Assembly: GCA_023398815.1 (NCBI GenBank) | Contig: JAEWRW010000028.1 | Coordinates: forward strand, 1 to 64,000 | Direction of reading: 5' to 3' | Origin: Bacillota bacterium | GTDB lineage: Bacteria > Bacillota > Clostridia > Christensenellales > UMGS416 | Length of the DNA: 64,000 nucleotides | The notes under the pieces: generated by a model | Databases searched by the model: none | Told to the model about the DNA's origin: nothing | Seen by the model: only the letters and a program-made list of their open reading frames with translations | Shown here: piece by piece, positions 6,596 to 15,393 of the stretch | Layout of the letters: each line of letters opens with the position of its first letter | How positions within the stretch are numbered: the stretch's first letter is position 1 | Position numbers and translations under genes: made by a program

Positions 6596-7363
6596 ATGAA
6601 AGCGACAGGCATCGGCAACTACGCCGAACACGCACGTTTTTGGGACTGGAGCAAACTCGACCACGACCGGATGCCGGACGACGAATATTGGTACCAATAC
6701 GCGAAGCGGTATGGAAACAACGTATTGATTCCCATGTGTGCGCTGGGGGAAGCGGGCGCTTATATGGCCTGTCGGGGTATGGCTGTAACCGCGTTCGATA
6801 TCACGCCGGAGATGATAGAGGAAGGGAAAAAGCGGTTTGCCCATGTACCGGGGCTGCAGTTATTCGTTGGCGATGTGACCGATTTTCGTTTTGACATCCC
6901 GCCCGCTGATTTTTGCTTCAGCATGGATTTTGGGCATATCCTGACAATCGAGGACATCCGCAAGGCCCTTGGGTGCATCAACGGACACCTGCGGGTCGGC
7001 GGTGGGCTGGTAATCGAAACCACGCTGCCGCCAACGGTTTCACACAACTACCCGCTGCAGGTATTCACTCCGTCCCATCAGGTTTACCCCGGCAGGAAGG
7101 TGTGGAAGACGGGCGAAGGACGTTTTGATACGGGAACGGGCCGACATTACATTTCACAAAAGTTCTACGCGCAGGACGAGGACGGACACACCGAAAGTTT
7201 CGACCATGCATTCTATCTTCAGTGCTATTCCCGTGAACAGTGGCTCGCGGCGCTCCAAGACTGTGGTTTTGAGATTGTGGGGGAGTACAGAGGCCGCGAA
7301 GTGGAGTCATGGCAAAGCGGCGGTGACGGATTCTGGATGGTGGAGGCATGCAGGCGGGGCTAG
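6596..7363 (+). CDS. SAM-dependent class I methyltransferase
   Basis: The 255-residue protein has the Rossmann methyltransferase order in slightly unusual form: motif I region VLIPMCALGEAGAYMA, the acidic strand end VTAFDITPEMIEEG (Asp binds the ribose of S-adenosylmethionine), LFVGDVTDF, and the catalytic-face strand DFCFSMDFGHILTIED, then ALGCINGHLRVGGGLVIET. The glycine-rich loop is CALGEAG rather than the common GxGxG. The C-terminal third (HYISQKFYAQDEDG, WLAALQDCGFEIVGEYRG) resembles small-molecule methyltransferases. The substrate is unknown. It is the first chromosomal gene after the attachment site and has only a weak ribosome site before ATG 6596. Confidence 0.75.
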   Translation: MKATGIGNYAEHARFWDWSKLDHDRMPDDEYWYQYAKRYGNNVLIPMCALGEAGAYMACRGMAVTAFDITPEMIEEGKKRFAHVPGLQLFVGDVTDFRFDIPPADFCFSMDFGHILTIEDIRKALGCINGHLRVGGGLVIETTLPPTVSHNYPLQVFTPSHQVYPGRKVWKTGEGRFDTGTGRHYISQKFYAQDEDGHTESFDHAFYLQCYSREQWLAALQDCGFEIVGEYRGREVESWQSGGDGFWMVEACRRG

Positions 7364-7469
7364 CGGGTTTGCACTTTCGGGGCATGGCGGTTGCTGGGCA
7401 AGCAATCGAGCGAGACACTCGTCTCTTATTCACAATACGCGCCAATTGTCTATATAACGTGGATGGGCA

Positions 7470-7500
7470 TTGGCCCAAGGCACCCGGTCTGTGCTATAAT
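7470..7500 (+). promoter_or_regulatory. Possible sigma-A promoter of the MATE gene
   Basis: TATAAT at 7495-7500 is a consensus -10 box; TTGGCC at 7470-7475 is a weak -35 at 19-bp spacing. The start codon at 7556 lies 56 bases downstream. Confidence 0.5.
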
Positions 7501-7555
7501 TCTGCGCGTCCTTGCACGGCCGATTTGCCGCCAAGGCAGTGGAAGGGGAGCACAG

Positions 7556-8947
7556 ATGACGCGCATATTAACCCGTGACCGATCCTACTACAAGAGCCTT
7601 GTGACACTGGCAATCCCGGTGGCGGCGCAGGGGTTGATTGCTTTCCTCGCCTCCTTTGCGGACAACCTGATGGTCAGTTCGCTGGGTGACGCGGCGGTAT
7701 CGGGTGTGTACTTCGCCAGCCAGATCAACGTTCTCCTGCAGATGTTCACCAGCGGCGTTGGCGGGGTCATCCTCATCCTCTCGGCCCAGTATTGGGGCAA
7801 AAAGGACACCGCAAACATCAAGAGCATCATCTCCATCGGGCTGCGCATCTCCTTGGCTGTCGGAGCCGTGCTGACCACGATCTGCCTGGTGTTCCCCGGT
7901 GCTGTGATTGGGATCTTCACAACCGACCCCGGCAGCCTGCGGGAAGCCACGATATATCTGCGAACCGTCTGTTTCTCCTATCTGTTCTTTTGCGTCACTC
8001 AGGCATTGCTCTGCGCCATGCGCGCGGTAGAGACCCCGTCCATCGGCATGATGATCTCCCTGGTTTCCCTATGCTTTGACATCGCTTTGAACGCTGTGTT
8101 CATTTATGGCCTGAAATGGGGCGTATTTGGGGCCGCCCTGTCCACCGTGATTGCCCGCGTGGCTGAGACGATCACGATCGCGCTCTATGTCCTCCTGCGG
8201 GATAAAAAGCTACAACTGAGGATTGCTGACCTGCGGCGGACCGATCGGACGCTCATCAGTGACTACATCCGCTATGGTCTGCCGCTCATCGCGGGCGAGG
8301 TGGTGTGGAGTGTGAATATGATGGTCAACTCCATCATCTTCGGCCGCTTCTTCGACGCATCCGTCGCCACGGCGGTGTCCATCGCCAACACCATGAGTAC
8401 GCTGGCCTACATCGCCATATCCGGTCTCGCCTCCGCTGTGGGCATCATCACCGGCAAGACGGTTGGGGCCGGCAAGTACGACCTCATGAAGGAATACGCA
8501 CGCACGACGCAGGTGATTTTCCTGTTTGTCGGGTTGTTCAGCGGTGCACTGCTCGCGGTGCTCAACGGGCCTTTCGTGGGGCTGTACGCCGGCGCGTTTG
8601 GTGGCGGCATCAGCGTGGCTGCGGCCAAGGAAGCGGGCCTACTCATCGCGGTTCTCTCCATCACCATCATTGGCACCGGGTACCAGATGCCCTGCCTGTT
8701 CGGCTTGGTCAAATCCGGCGGAGACATCTCCTTTGTCTTCAAGAACGACACGATCTTTGTGTTCTGTGTGGTGCTGCCCTCGGCGTTGATCGCCGCGTGG
8801 CTGGGCGCTCCCGCCTGGGTGGTCTTTGCTTGCCTGAAGTCCGATCAGATCCTCAAGTGCTTTGTCGCTGTCGTCAAGATCAACCGTTTCCGTTGGATGA
8901 AGAACCTCACGCGGGCGAGCGGGACGGAGGCGGTCGAGTCGGCCTGA
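7556..8947 (+). CDS. MATE-family multidrug/metabolite exporter
   Basis: The 463-residue inner-membrane protein has about twelve hydrophobic segments in two related bundles, starting with YKSLVTLAIPVAAQGLIAFLASFADNLMVSSLG, the typical first helix and loop of MATE proteins. AALSTVIARVAETI marks helix 6. These exporters move cationic drugs or metabolites out using a sodium or proton gradient. A longer open frame exists upstream to 7391, but ATG 7556 has a good AGGGGAG ribosome site and matches family starts; the extension also crosses the likely promoter. It lies alone between two methyltransferase genes; a shared pathway is possible but unproven. Confidence 0.88.
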   Translation: MTRILTRDRSYYKSLVTLAIPVAAQGLIAFLASFADNLMVSSLGDAAVSGVYFASQINVLLQMFTSGVGGVILILSAQYWGKKDTANIKSIISIGLRISLAVGAVLTTICLVFPGAVIGIFTTDPGSLREATIYLRTVCFSYLFFCVTQALLCAMRAVETPSIGMMISLVSLCFDIALNAVFIYGLKWGVFGAALSTVIARVAETITIALYVLLRDKKLQLRIADLRRTDRTLISDYIRYGLPLIAGEVVWSVNMMVNSIIFGRFFDASVATAVSIANTMSTLAYIAISGLASAVGIITGKTVGAGKYDLMKEYARTTQVIFLFVGLFSGALLAVLNGPFVGLYAGAFGGGISVAAAKEAGLLIAVLSITIIGTGYQMPCLFGLVKSGGDISFVFKNDTIFVFCVVLPSALIAAWLGAPAWVVFACLKSDQILKCFVAVVKINRFRWMKNLTRASGTEAVESA

Positions 8948-9011
8948 TTGCCACATAGGGCAAGTGCATTCTGTTTGGCTCTAGTCCTGCTATGGAAGGA
9001 GGAAAGCGCTA

Positions 9012-9806
9012 ATGGGTAGGATGAACGACGATGAGGCGGTGCGCCAGCAATACGCCAACGACGATCATTTGGCCAGACGCATCCAGTTCCACACGCGGTA
9101 TAGCACCAACCAACAAGGGATGGTTCCCTGGTTGTTCTCCATCTATCGTTTTGCGCCGGGTGACCGCATTCTTGAACTGGGCTGCGGCAATGGCGGCCAG
9201 TGGGAGGGACGCCTGGGGCAGCTGCCCGACGGCTGTCAACTGACGCTCTCCGACTTTTCCGCCGGTATGGTGGAGATTGTCCGGCAGAAGTACGCCACCT
9301 TTCCAGTCGTGTCTTTCACTCAGATTGACATCCAGGCCATTCCTTGCCTGGACGAAACCTTTGATGTGGTGATCGCCAACCATATGCTCTACCACGTTCC
9401 CGATTTGCCGGGAGCGCTGGTTGAGGTCAGTCGGGTGCTCAAACCGGGAGGACACTTCTACGCCGCTACCAATGGCGACGGCGGAATGCGGGCCTTCCTG
9501 CATGGGGCGATGAAACACCTCGACCCAAGCTCCGGTGCCTTTGGGGAGCCCCAACCATTCAGCCTGCAGAACGGGCAGTCCCTGCTGGAACCATGCTTTG
9601 GCCAGGTTCAGCGTCTGGAATATGAGGATTCCCTCTGCGTCACAGACACGCGGGATCTGATGGACTGGCTGGAGTCCACCATTTCCATCACCGCCTTTCC
9701 GCAGGATGCACTCACTGGACTGTACGAACAGTTCGAGGGCATCCGGGTGAGGGAGGGGGCCATCCGCATTCCCAAGGAAGTTGGATTGTTTCTGTGCGTC
9801 AAATGA
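9012..9806 (+). CDS. SAM-dependent class I methyltransferase
   Basis: A clear AAGGAGG precedes ATG 9012. The 264-residue protein carries standard motifs: ILELGCGNGGQWEGRLG (motif I), LTLSDFSAGMVEIVRQKYA (Asp for the ribose), FTQIDIQAIP, FDVVIANHMLYHVPDLPGAL and RVLKPGGHFYAATNG. This is the UbiE/Methyltransf_11 type, which usually acts on small molecules. The C-terminal region (residues 170-264) is helical and of unknown role. It follows the MATE gene by 64 bases and may be cotranscribed with it. It is not closely similar to the methyltransferase at 6596, which has a different motif I. Confidence 0.85.
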   Translation: MGRMNDDEAVRQQYANDDHLARRIQFHTRYSTNQQGMVPWLFSIYRFAPGDRILELGCGNGGQWEGRLGQLPDGCQLTLSDFSAGMVEIVRQKYATFPVVSFTQIDIQAIPCLDETFDVVIANHMLYHVPDLPGALVEVSRVLKPGGHFYAATNGDGGMRAFLHGAMKHLDPSSGAFGEPQPFSLQNGQSLLEPCFGQVQRLEYEDSLCVTDTRDLMDWLESTISITAFPQDALTGLYEQFEGIRVREGAIRIPKEVGLFLCVK

Positions 9807-9966
9807 CAGGAAAAGAATCACGTGGTGCTCCCAACGGTAGGGATTGGCGTTGACCCGGAATCATTAATTGGAACACTGTGGCTCGCATGGGGTGCTTTCG
9901 GGGGCGCTCCGGAGTAGAAAGAGCCGGGAAACACTCTGTTTTCTACGGCGGGAGTGAAAAACTCAG
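9807..9966. other. Intergenic region with weak hairpin only
   Basis: No gene is seen between the methyltransferase and the rimP promoter. GTAGAAA and TTTCTAC (about 9915-9947) could pair around a 20-base loop, but there is no T-run, so this is not a convincing terminator. Confidence 0.5.
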
Positions 9967-9995
9967 TTGCACTTTCTTCCAGGGGATGATATAAT
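9967..9995 (+). promoter_or_regulatory. Sigma-A promoter of the rimP-nusA-infB operon
   Basis: TTGCAC (9967-9972), 17-bp spacer, TATAAT (9990-9995). This near-consensus promoter lies about 130 bases before rimP and has no other gene behind it, so it should drive the whole operon. Confidence 0.8.
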
Positions 9996-10127
9996 GAAGC
10001 AGGTTAATTTCCAAAGCTGATGATTGCGTTTTCGCAGGAGTGGGGCCGCCCACTCTTTCGTATTGTTAAGAGACCTCAGGCGGATGGGAAGCCGCCCGCC
10101 GGACACGCTAACGGAAAGGTGAAGTGC

Positions 10128-10598
10128 TTGGAGAAACGGTCGATCAAGGACGCGGCCAAGGCCGCGGTGGACCAAGGGTTGCTTGGGACGGAGTACGAGC
10201 TCGTGGACGTGCAGTTCAAGAGCGAGCGTGGCCAATGGTATTTGAACATCTTCATCGACAAGCCGGGCGGCGTGACGCTGGAGGATTGCGAGCGAGTCAA
10301 CAGCCTGGTTGACCCGCTGCTGGACGGCGACCCCGACATTGCCGGCAAGCACGATTATCTCATCGTCTCCTCGCCGGGGCTCGACCGCCCGATCAAGACC
10401 GACCGGGATTGGGCGCGCAACATGGGCCGGGTGTTGGATGTCAAGGTCTTTTCCCCCATGAACAAGAAAAAGGAATTCACCGGAACGCTGGAATCCTTTG
10501 ACGAGCAGAACATCACGCTGTCGACGGGGAGCGGAGGTGGGACGCTGACGATTGTGCGGGCCAACATTGCCAAGGCACAGCAACACATCGACTTCTGA
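10128..10598 (+). CDS. rimP: Ribosome maturation factor RimP
   Basis: RimP helps assemble the 30S subunit around ribosomal protein S12/uS5 late in maturation. Signature segments are visible: EYELVDVQFK, WYLNIFIDKPGGVTLEDCERVNSLVDPLLD, DYLIVSSPGLDRPIKTDRDW and the C-terminal SH3-like part GTLESFDEQNITL. The open frame reaches 10020, but family length (about 155 residues) fits TTG 10128 with AAGGTG just upstream; GTG 10119 is the alternative. It is the first gene of the nusA operon in most Firmicutes, and nusA follows 12 bases later. Confidence 0.92.
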   Translation: MEKRSIKDAAKAAVDQGLLGTEYELVDVQFKSERGQWYLNIFIDKPGGVTLEDCERVNSLVDPLLDGDPDIAGKHDYLIVSSPGLDRPIKTDRDWARNMGRVLDVKVFSPMNKKKEFTGTLESFDEQNITLSTGSGGGTLTIVRANIAKAQQHIDF

Positions 10599-10610
10599 GG
10601 AGTGAGTGCA

Positions 10611-11720
10611 ATGAAGGTGGAATTCTTGAATGCCCTCGACGAAATTGAAAAAGAGCGGGGCATTGGCAAGGACGTGCTCATCGAAGCCATAGAGGCTGCG
10701 CTGGCTGCCGCATACAAGCGTAACTACGGAAGCACCCAGAACGTGCGTGTCACCATCAGCCGTGATTCGGGTGAGATTAAGGTCTATAACCTTCGCAACG
10801 TCGTGGAGACGGTGGAGGACCCGGAAACCGAGACTAGCCTGGAGGAAGCCAAGCTCGTCAGCTCCCGCCTGCAGGTGGGGGACGTGATGGAGCGCGAGGT
10901 GTCCACCGCTGACTTTGGCCGCATTGCCGCGCAGACCGCCAAGCAGGTCATCGTCCAGCGCATCCGCGAGGCCGAGCGCGGCGTTATCTATGACGAGTTC
11001 TCTGAAATGCAGGATGAGCTCATGACCGGCATCGTTCGCCGGGTGGAGCGCAACAACGTCTACCTGGGCATTGGCCGCAGCGAGGGGTATCTGCCCCCGT
11101 CGGAGCAAGCCCGTGGTGAGCGCTACATGGTCAATGACCGCCTGCGTGTCTATATTGTTGAAGTCAAGCGCACCAACCGTGGCCCGCAGATCATCGTCTC
11201 TCGGTCTCATCCGGGCCTCATCAAGCGCCTGTTTGAGAACGAGGTGCCGGAGATCAAAAGCGGCATTGTGGAGATCAAGGGCATTTCTCGCGAAGCAGGG
11301 TACCGCACCAAGATGGCTGTGTATTCCCGCGATGACGACGTCGACCCGGTCGGCGCCTGTGTGGGGCAGCGTGGCTCCCGTGTGGAGCATGTGGTGGCCG
11401 AGCTTGGCAACGAGCGCATCGACATTGTGCCCTGGAGCGAGGATCCGGCGGAGTTCATTGCCAACTCCCTGAGCCCTGCCCGGGTCAGCATGGTGCGCCT
11501 CAACGAGCGGGACAAGATTGCCCGCATCATCGTGGCCGATAACCAGCTTTCCTTGGCCATTGGGCGGGAGGGGCAAAACGCCCGCCTGGCCGCCAAACTC
11601 ACCGGCTGGAAGATCGACATCAAGAGCCAGTCGCAGCTGATGGCCGCGGCGGCGGAGGAAATCATGAGCCAGAGCTACAGCCAGGACGAAGACGAGGGTG
11701 AGGACTTCACCGAGGAGTAA
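10611..11720 (+). CDS. nusA: Transcription termination/antitermination factor NusA
   Basis: NusA binds RNA polymerase and modulates pausing, intrinsic termination and rRNA antitermination. The 369 residues show the N-terminal polymerase-binding domain (EFLNALDEIEKERGIGKDVLIEAIEAALAAAY, residues 3-35, and onward to about 125), an S1 domain (LMTGIVRRVERNNVYLGIG), and two KH domains (RSHPGLIKRLFENEVPEI; VDPVGACVGQRGSRVEHV; DNQLSLAIGREGQNARLAAKLTGWKIDI). The C-terminus is acidic and lacks the extra repeats of enterobacterial NusA, as usual for Firmicutes. ATG 10611 with GAGGAG is preferred over the in-frame GTG 10602. Confidence 0.97.
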   Translation: MKVEFLNALDEIEKERGIGKDVLIEAIEAALAAAYKRNYGSTQNVRVTISRDSGEIKVYNLRNVVETVEDPETETSLEEAKLVSSRLQVGDVMEREVSTADFGRIAAQTAKQVIVQRIREAERGVIYDEFSEMQDELMTGIVRRVERNNVYLGIGRSEGYLPPSEQARGERYMVNDRLRVYIVEVKRTNRGPQIIVSRSHPGLIKRLFENEVPEIKSGIVEIKGISREAGYRTKMAVYSRDDDVDPVGACVGQRGSRVEHVVAELGNERIDIVPWSEDPAEFIANSLSPARVSMVRLNERDKIARIIVADNQLSLAIGREGQNARLAAKLTGWKIDIKSQSQLMAAAAEEIMSQSYSQDEDEGEDFTEE

Positions 11721-11744
11721 GGGCTGGTACGGAGGGTGGATCGT

Positions 11745-12017
11745 TTGAAGACCAAGAAGGTACCCATGCGTATGTGCACCGGCTGCCGGGAGCGAAAGCC
11801 CAAGGCTGAGCTCATCCGCGTCGTGCGTACGCCGGAGGGCCCCGTCGTCCTCGATAAGACCGGGCGGCGCAATGGCCGGGGTGCCTACCTTTGCCGGGAT
11901 AGCATCCCCTGCCTGGAGAAGGCCGTGAAAACACGGATGCTGGAGCGATCGCTGGAGGTCGCCATCGACCCTGAGGTGTTTGAACGCCTGCGAACGGAGA
12001 TGACTGCCGATGGCTGA
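11745..12017 (+). CDS. ylxR: YlxR / RnpM RNA-binding protein
   Basis: The 90-residue DUF448 protein has the family start KKVPMRMCTGCRERKPKAEL, then LIRVVRTPEGPVVLDKTGRRNGRGAYLCRD, with the conserved GRGAYLC motif. In B. subtilis this protein (RnpM) binds RNase P RNA and modulates its activity. TTG 11745 is chosen because GGAGGG lies at 11731-11736; the in-frame GTG 11736 would overlap that site. It overlaps the next gene (ATGGCTGA), the standard arrangement between nusA and the L7Ae-like gene. Confidence 0.9.
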   Translation: MKTKKVPMRMCTGCRERKPKAELIRVVRTPEGPVVLDKTGRRNGRGAYLCRDSIPCLEKAVKTRMLERSLEVAIDPEVFERLRTEMTADG

Positions 12018-12318
12018 CGAAAAACTTCGTGGTATGATCGGCCTGGCCGTCAAGGCCGGGAAGGCCCAGTCCGGCAGCTTTGCGGTGGATGGCGCCGTCC
12101 ACCGGCGGCGGGCCAAGCTCGTCATCATCGACGGGCGTGCGTCGCCCAACACGGTACGGCAGTTCCAAATCCTGTGCAAGAACAACGGGGTGGAGTGCGT
12201 ACTGCTGAAGGAAGCTGGCGTGCTGGAAACCCTGCTGGGCAGGGACAACCGAACGGTGCTTGCCATACTCGATAACGGCTTTGCCGAGGCCATAAAGAAA
12301 TTGTTGCCAAAAGATTAA
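12010..12318 (+). CDS. rplGA: L7Ae-family K-turn RNA-binding protein YlxQ
   Basis: This 102-residue protein of the L7Ae/L30e/S12e family has MIGLAVKAGKAQSGSFAVDGAV, AKLVIIDGRASPNTVRQFQ and a hydrophobic strand before VLETLLGRDNRTVLAILDNGFAEAI. YlxQ-type proteins bind K-turn RNAs. It overlaps ylxR by eight bases and is followed 28 bases later by infB, the order found across Firmicutes. Confidence 0.9.
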   Translation: MADEKLRGMIGLAVKAGKAQSGSFAVDGAVHRRRAKLVIIDGRASPNTVRQFQILCKNNGVECVLLKEAGVLETLLGRDNRTVLAILDNGFAEAIKKLLPKD

Positions 12319-12346
12319 AGATTACCGCCTGGGGGTGTTGCGATTC

Positions 12347-15274
12347 ATGTCAAACATTCATGTTCTGAAGATTGCTGAAGAGCTCAAAGCGTCTTCTCAG
12401 TCCCTCATCAACAAAGTTGAGGAGTCTCGCCGGAAGACGCACGATGCTTTGCAGGATCTTCGTGAGCTGGAGGAGACCGTCAAGACGCGGCTGCGCGACG
12501 AGCACGAGCGTGTCCGGCAGGACGATGAGTTCCTGGCGGAGGATTTTGCTGCGCCCGTTGTGGAGCCGGTTGCGCCGGTAGCTGCCGTAGAAGCGGCGGC
12601 CCCTGCGCCAGCCACACAGGAGCCTGCTCCGGCTGTCGCCGCACCAGCCCCGGTTGAGGCGGAGACGCCTAAGACCGAGGAGCCTGCCGCTGCGCAGAAG
12701 GTTGCCCCTGTGGAGACGCCCGCCAAGGCGAAGTCCGCAGAGCCGGCCCCCGCCGCGCCGGAGAAGCCCGCTGCCAAGGCAACGGAAGCTGCCAAGGACG
12801 AGCCCGTGGTGGAACGGGTCTATACGCCCAAGCAGGACGACCGCCCCCGTCAGTCCTATGGGCGTGACGACCGGTTCCAGCCCGCGCCGCAGTTTGGCCG
12901 CAGCGAGTATACTCCCCGCCCGCAGGGGAATGGCACGTTCCAGCCGCGGCCTCAGGGGAACGGCACTTTCCAGCCGCGGCAGCAGGGGAACGGCACGTTC
13001 CAGCCCCGCCCGCAGGGGAACGGCACTTTCCAGCCTCGTCCCCAGGGGAACGGCACGTTCCAACCGCGGCCCCAGGGCAATGGCACATTCCAGCCCCGCC
13101 CGCAGGGGAATGGCACATTCCAGCCGCGGCCCCAGGGCAACGGCACGTTCCAACCCCGCCCGCAAGGCAATGGCACGTTCCAGCCGCGGCCCGGCGGTCC
13201 CCGTCCGGGTGGTGGTGGCGGCTACGGCCAGCGGCCTGTGACCGAGCGTGACATCAAGAAGCAACTGCAAGCCACGCCCACCATGCAGAAGGAGCGCGTC
13301 AGCAACTACGATCCCAACAAGATGGATCAGCGCCGCCGCGAAAAGGTGGCTGAGTCGCAGACCGAGGATAAGAAGAACAAGAACCGCAAGACGCTGGTCA
13401 CCGACATCGTGCCCGGTGCGGAGATGGAAGATTTCTACTCCCCGCAGGGTTCCTACGGTCGTCGGCCCAAGAAGCTCAAGAAGCCGGTTCGCCCCGAGCG
13501 CATCATCATCTCCGAAGCCACAGTGACCGGCGATCGTGTCACCATCAAGACCCTGGCCGAGCGGATTGGTAAGCCCGGCGCTGAGATCATCAAGAAGCTG
13601 ATGCTCTTGGGCATCATTGCCAACATCAACCAGGACATCGACTACGAAACCGCTGCCCTGGTAGCCGGCGAGTTCGGCATCACCCTCAATCAGGAGTTGG
13701 AGAAGAGCTTCGAGGATCGCATGTTCGATGATTACGGCGTACAGGACGACCAGGAGAAACTCCAGACCCGTCCGCCGATCGTCACCATCATGGGCCACGT
13801 TGACCACGGCAAGACGTCTTTACTCGACGCCATCCGCCAGACCAAGGTGGCGGCAGGCGAGGCTGGCGGTATCACCCAGCACATCGGTGCCTACTCGGTG
13901 GAGTTGCGTGGCCGTCAGATCACCTTCCTTGATACCCCTGGCCACGAGGCGTTCACCTCCATGCGTGCCCGTGGTGCGCAGGCCACCGATATCGCCATCC
14001 TGGTGGTAGCCGCCAACGACGGCGTCATGCCCCAGACCATAGAGGCCATCAACCACGCCAAGGCGGCCAAGGTGCCGATCATCGTGGCGATCAACAAGAT
14101 CGACCTGCCCGGTGTCGACCCTGACCGCATCAAGCAGCAGTTGACCGAATATGAGTTGGTGGCCGAGGAGTGGGGCGGCGAAACCGTCATGGTGCCGGTG
14201 TCTGCCACCACCAAACAGGGCCTCGATACCCTGCTGGAGATGATTCTGCTGGTGGCCGATGTGCAGGAGCTGAAGGCCAACCCCGACAGCGCCGCCCGCG
14301 GTATCATCGTGGAAGCGCGTATGGACAAGGGCCGTGGCCCGGTGGCCACCGTACTCATCCAGAACGGTACGCTGCACGTGGGCGACTACGTGGTGGCCGG
14401 TTCGGTCTATGGCCGTGTTCGTGCCATGAACGACGACCTCGGGAAGCGTGTGGACGCTGCAACGCCGGCCATGCCGGTGGAACTGATGGGTCTCTCTGAG
14501 ACGCCGGAAGCTGGCGACATCCTGTACGCGGTGGCTGACGAGAAGCTGGCCCGCCAAGTGGCCGACGAACGCCGCCTGAAGGCTCGCAGTGAGTCGCTAG
14601 CTGGCATTGCTGGCGCACCCATGAAGCTGGACGACCTCTTCAGCCGCATGGCCGAAGGCGAGGTCATCGACCTCAACATCATCATCCGTGCGGACGTGCG
14701 CGGTTCGGCCGAAGCTGTCAAGAGTTCGCTGGAGAAGCTTACCAACGACAAGGTGCGCATCAAGACCCTGCAGAGCGGCGTCGGTTCCATCAATGAGAAC
14801 GACATCATGCTGGCGGCGGCTTCCAACGCCATCGTCATCGGCTTTAATGTGCGGCCTGACAGCAAGGCCTCCGACGCTGCCGAGCGCGAGAGTGTGGACG
14901 TACGCACCTATCGCATCATCTACCAGGCCATTGAGGACATGGAGAAGGCCATGAAGGGCCTGCTCAAGCCGGAGTTCAAGGAAGTGGTGAACGGCCATGC
15001 CGAGATCCGCAGCCTCATCCGCATCTCCAGCATTGGCGTGGTCGCCGGCAGCTATGTCACCGACGGCAAGATGACCCGTGGTTCCTCGGTACGTCTCCTT
15101 CGCAATGGCGTTGTGGTGTACGAGGGAAAGCTGGCCTCCCTGCGCCGCTTCAAAGACGATGTTCGCGAGGTGGAGCGTGGTTACGAGTGTGGCATCAGCC
15201 TCGACAACTACAGCGATGTCAAGGAAGGCGATGTCATCGAGGCGTTTGCCATTGAGGAGATCAAGGCCGAATAG
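12347..15274 (+). CDS. infB: Translation initiation factor IF-2 with decapeptide-repeat linker
   Basis: IF-2 is the GTPase that brings initiator tRNA to the 30S subunit and promotes subunit joining. The 975-residue protein has an IF2_N domain (residues 1-50, NIHVLKIAEELKASSQ), an Ala/Pro-rich acidic linker (65-165), a run of nine QGNGTFQPR-type repeats (about 190-283), a second IF2_N domain (ERIIISEATVTGDRVTIKTLAERIG onward), then the G domain with GHVDHGKT at 483-490, DTPGHE at 529 and NKID at 583, domain II, and the C-terminal domains ending FAIEEIKAE. ATG 12347 gives the family N-terminus. The repeat block is unusual and is treated separately; all catalytic motifs are intact. Confidence 0.97.
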   Translation: MSNIHVLKIAEELKASSQSLINKVEESRRKTHDALQDLRELEETVKTRLRDEHERVRQDDEFLAEDFAAPVVEPVAPVAAVEAAAPAPATQEPAPAVAAPAPVEAETPKTEEPAAAQKVAPVETPAKAKSAEPAPAAPEKPAAKATEAAKDEPVVERVYTPKQDDRPRQSYGRDDRFQPAPQFGRSEYTPRPQGNGTFQPRPQGNGTFQPRQQGNGTFQPRPQGNGTFQPRPQGNGTFQPRPQGNGTFQPRPQGNGTFQPRPQGNGTFQPRPQGNGTFQPRPGGPRPGGGGGYGQRPVTERDIKKQLQATPTMQKERVSNYDPNKMDQRRREKVAESQTEDKKNKNRKTLVTDIVPGAEMEDFYSPQGSYGRRPKKLKKPVRPERIIISEATVTGDRVTIKTLAERIGKPGAEIIKKLMLLGIIANINQDIDYETAALVAGEFGITLNQELEKSFEDRMFDDYGVQDDQEKLQTRPPIVTIMGHVDHGKTSLLDAIRQTKVAAGEAGGITQHIGAYSVELRGRQITFLDTPGHEAFTSMRARGAQATDIAILVVAANDGVMPQTIEAINHAKAAKVPIIVAINKIDLPGVDPDRIKQQLTEYELVAEEWGGETVMVPVSATTKQGLDTLLEMILLVADVQELKANPDSAARGIIVEARMDKGRGPVATVLIQNGTLHVGDYVVAGSVYGRVRAMNDDLGKRVDAATPAMPVELMGLSETPEAGDILYAVADEKLARQVADERRLKARSESLAGIAGAPMKLDDLFSRMAEGEVIDLNIIIRADVRGSAEAVKSSLEKLTNDKVRIKTLQSGVGSINENDIMLAAASNAIVIGFNVRPDSKASDAAERESVDVRTYRIIYQAIEDMEKAMKGLLKPEFKEVVNGHAEIRSLIRISSIGVVAGSYVTDGKMTRGSSVRLLRNGVVVYEGKLASLRRFKDDVREVERGYECGISLDNYSDVKEGDVIEAFAIEEIKAE
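12916..13195 (+). repeat. Nine tandem 30-bp repeats inside infB
   Basis: GGCAC(A/G/T)TTCCA begins at 12931 and recurs every 30 bases to 13171, nine copies without a break in register. Each unit encodes QGNGTFQPRP or a one-residue variant (one copy has RQ in place of RP). Silent changes between copies are frequent, so selection keeps the peptide rather than the DNA. There are no spacers, so this is not a CRISPR array. Confidence 0.97.
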
Positions 15275-15300
15275 AACGGCCCGGTAACAGACATACCAAT

Positions 15301-15363
15301 GTGGGGCAGGCCGCGCAGCCTGCGGCGGCTGTCGGGCTGTGCCGCAGGGCGCGCCCGCCCCAC
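15301..15363 (+). promoter_or_regulatory. Long hairpin between infB and rbfA
   Basis: GTGGGGC (15301-15307) pairs with GCCCCAC (15357-15363), and CCTGCGGC (15319-15326) with GCCGCAGG (15341-15348), with partial pairing between. There is no T-run after it, so it is more likely an mRNA-processing or stability element, or a partial attenuator, than a terminator. Confidence 0.55.
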
Positions 15364-15393
15364 ATTCATTTCCCAGGGAAAGAAGGTGTCCCC

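Noticed and set aside
7391..7555. N-terminal extension of the MATE protein
   Set aside because: It crosses the TATAAT box, lacks a ribosome site, and the family start is at 7556.
9963..12293. Long minus-strand open frame (776 codons) across rimP-nusA
   Set aside because: It mirrors the coding strand of well-conserved genes in high-GC DNA, has no ribosome site and its composition (His/Leu/Ala rich) is that of an antisense shadow.
12916..13195. CRISPR array
   Set aside because: The 30-bp repeats are contiguous with no spacers, remain in the infB reading frame and encode a regular peptide.
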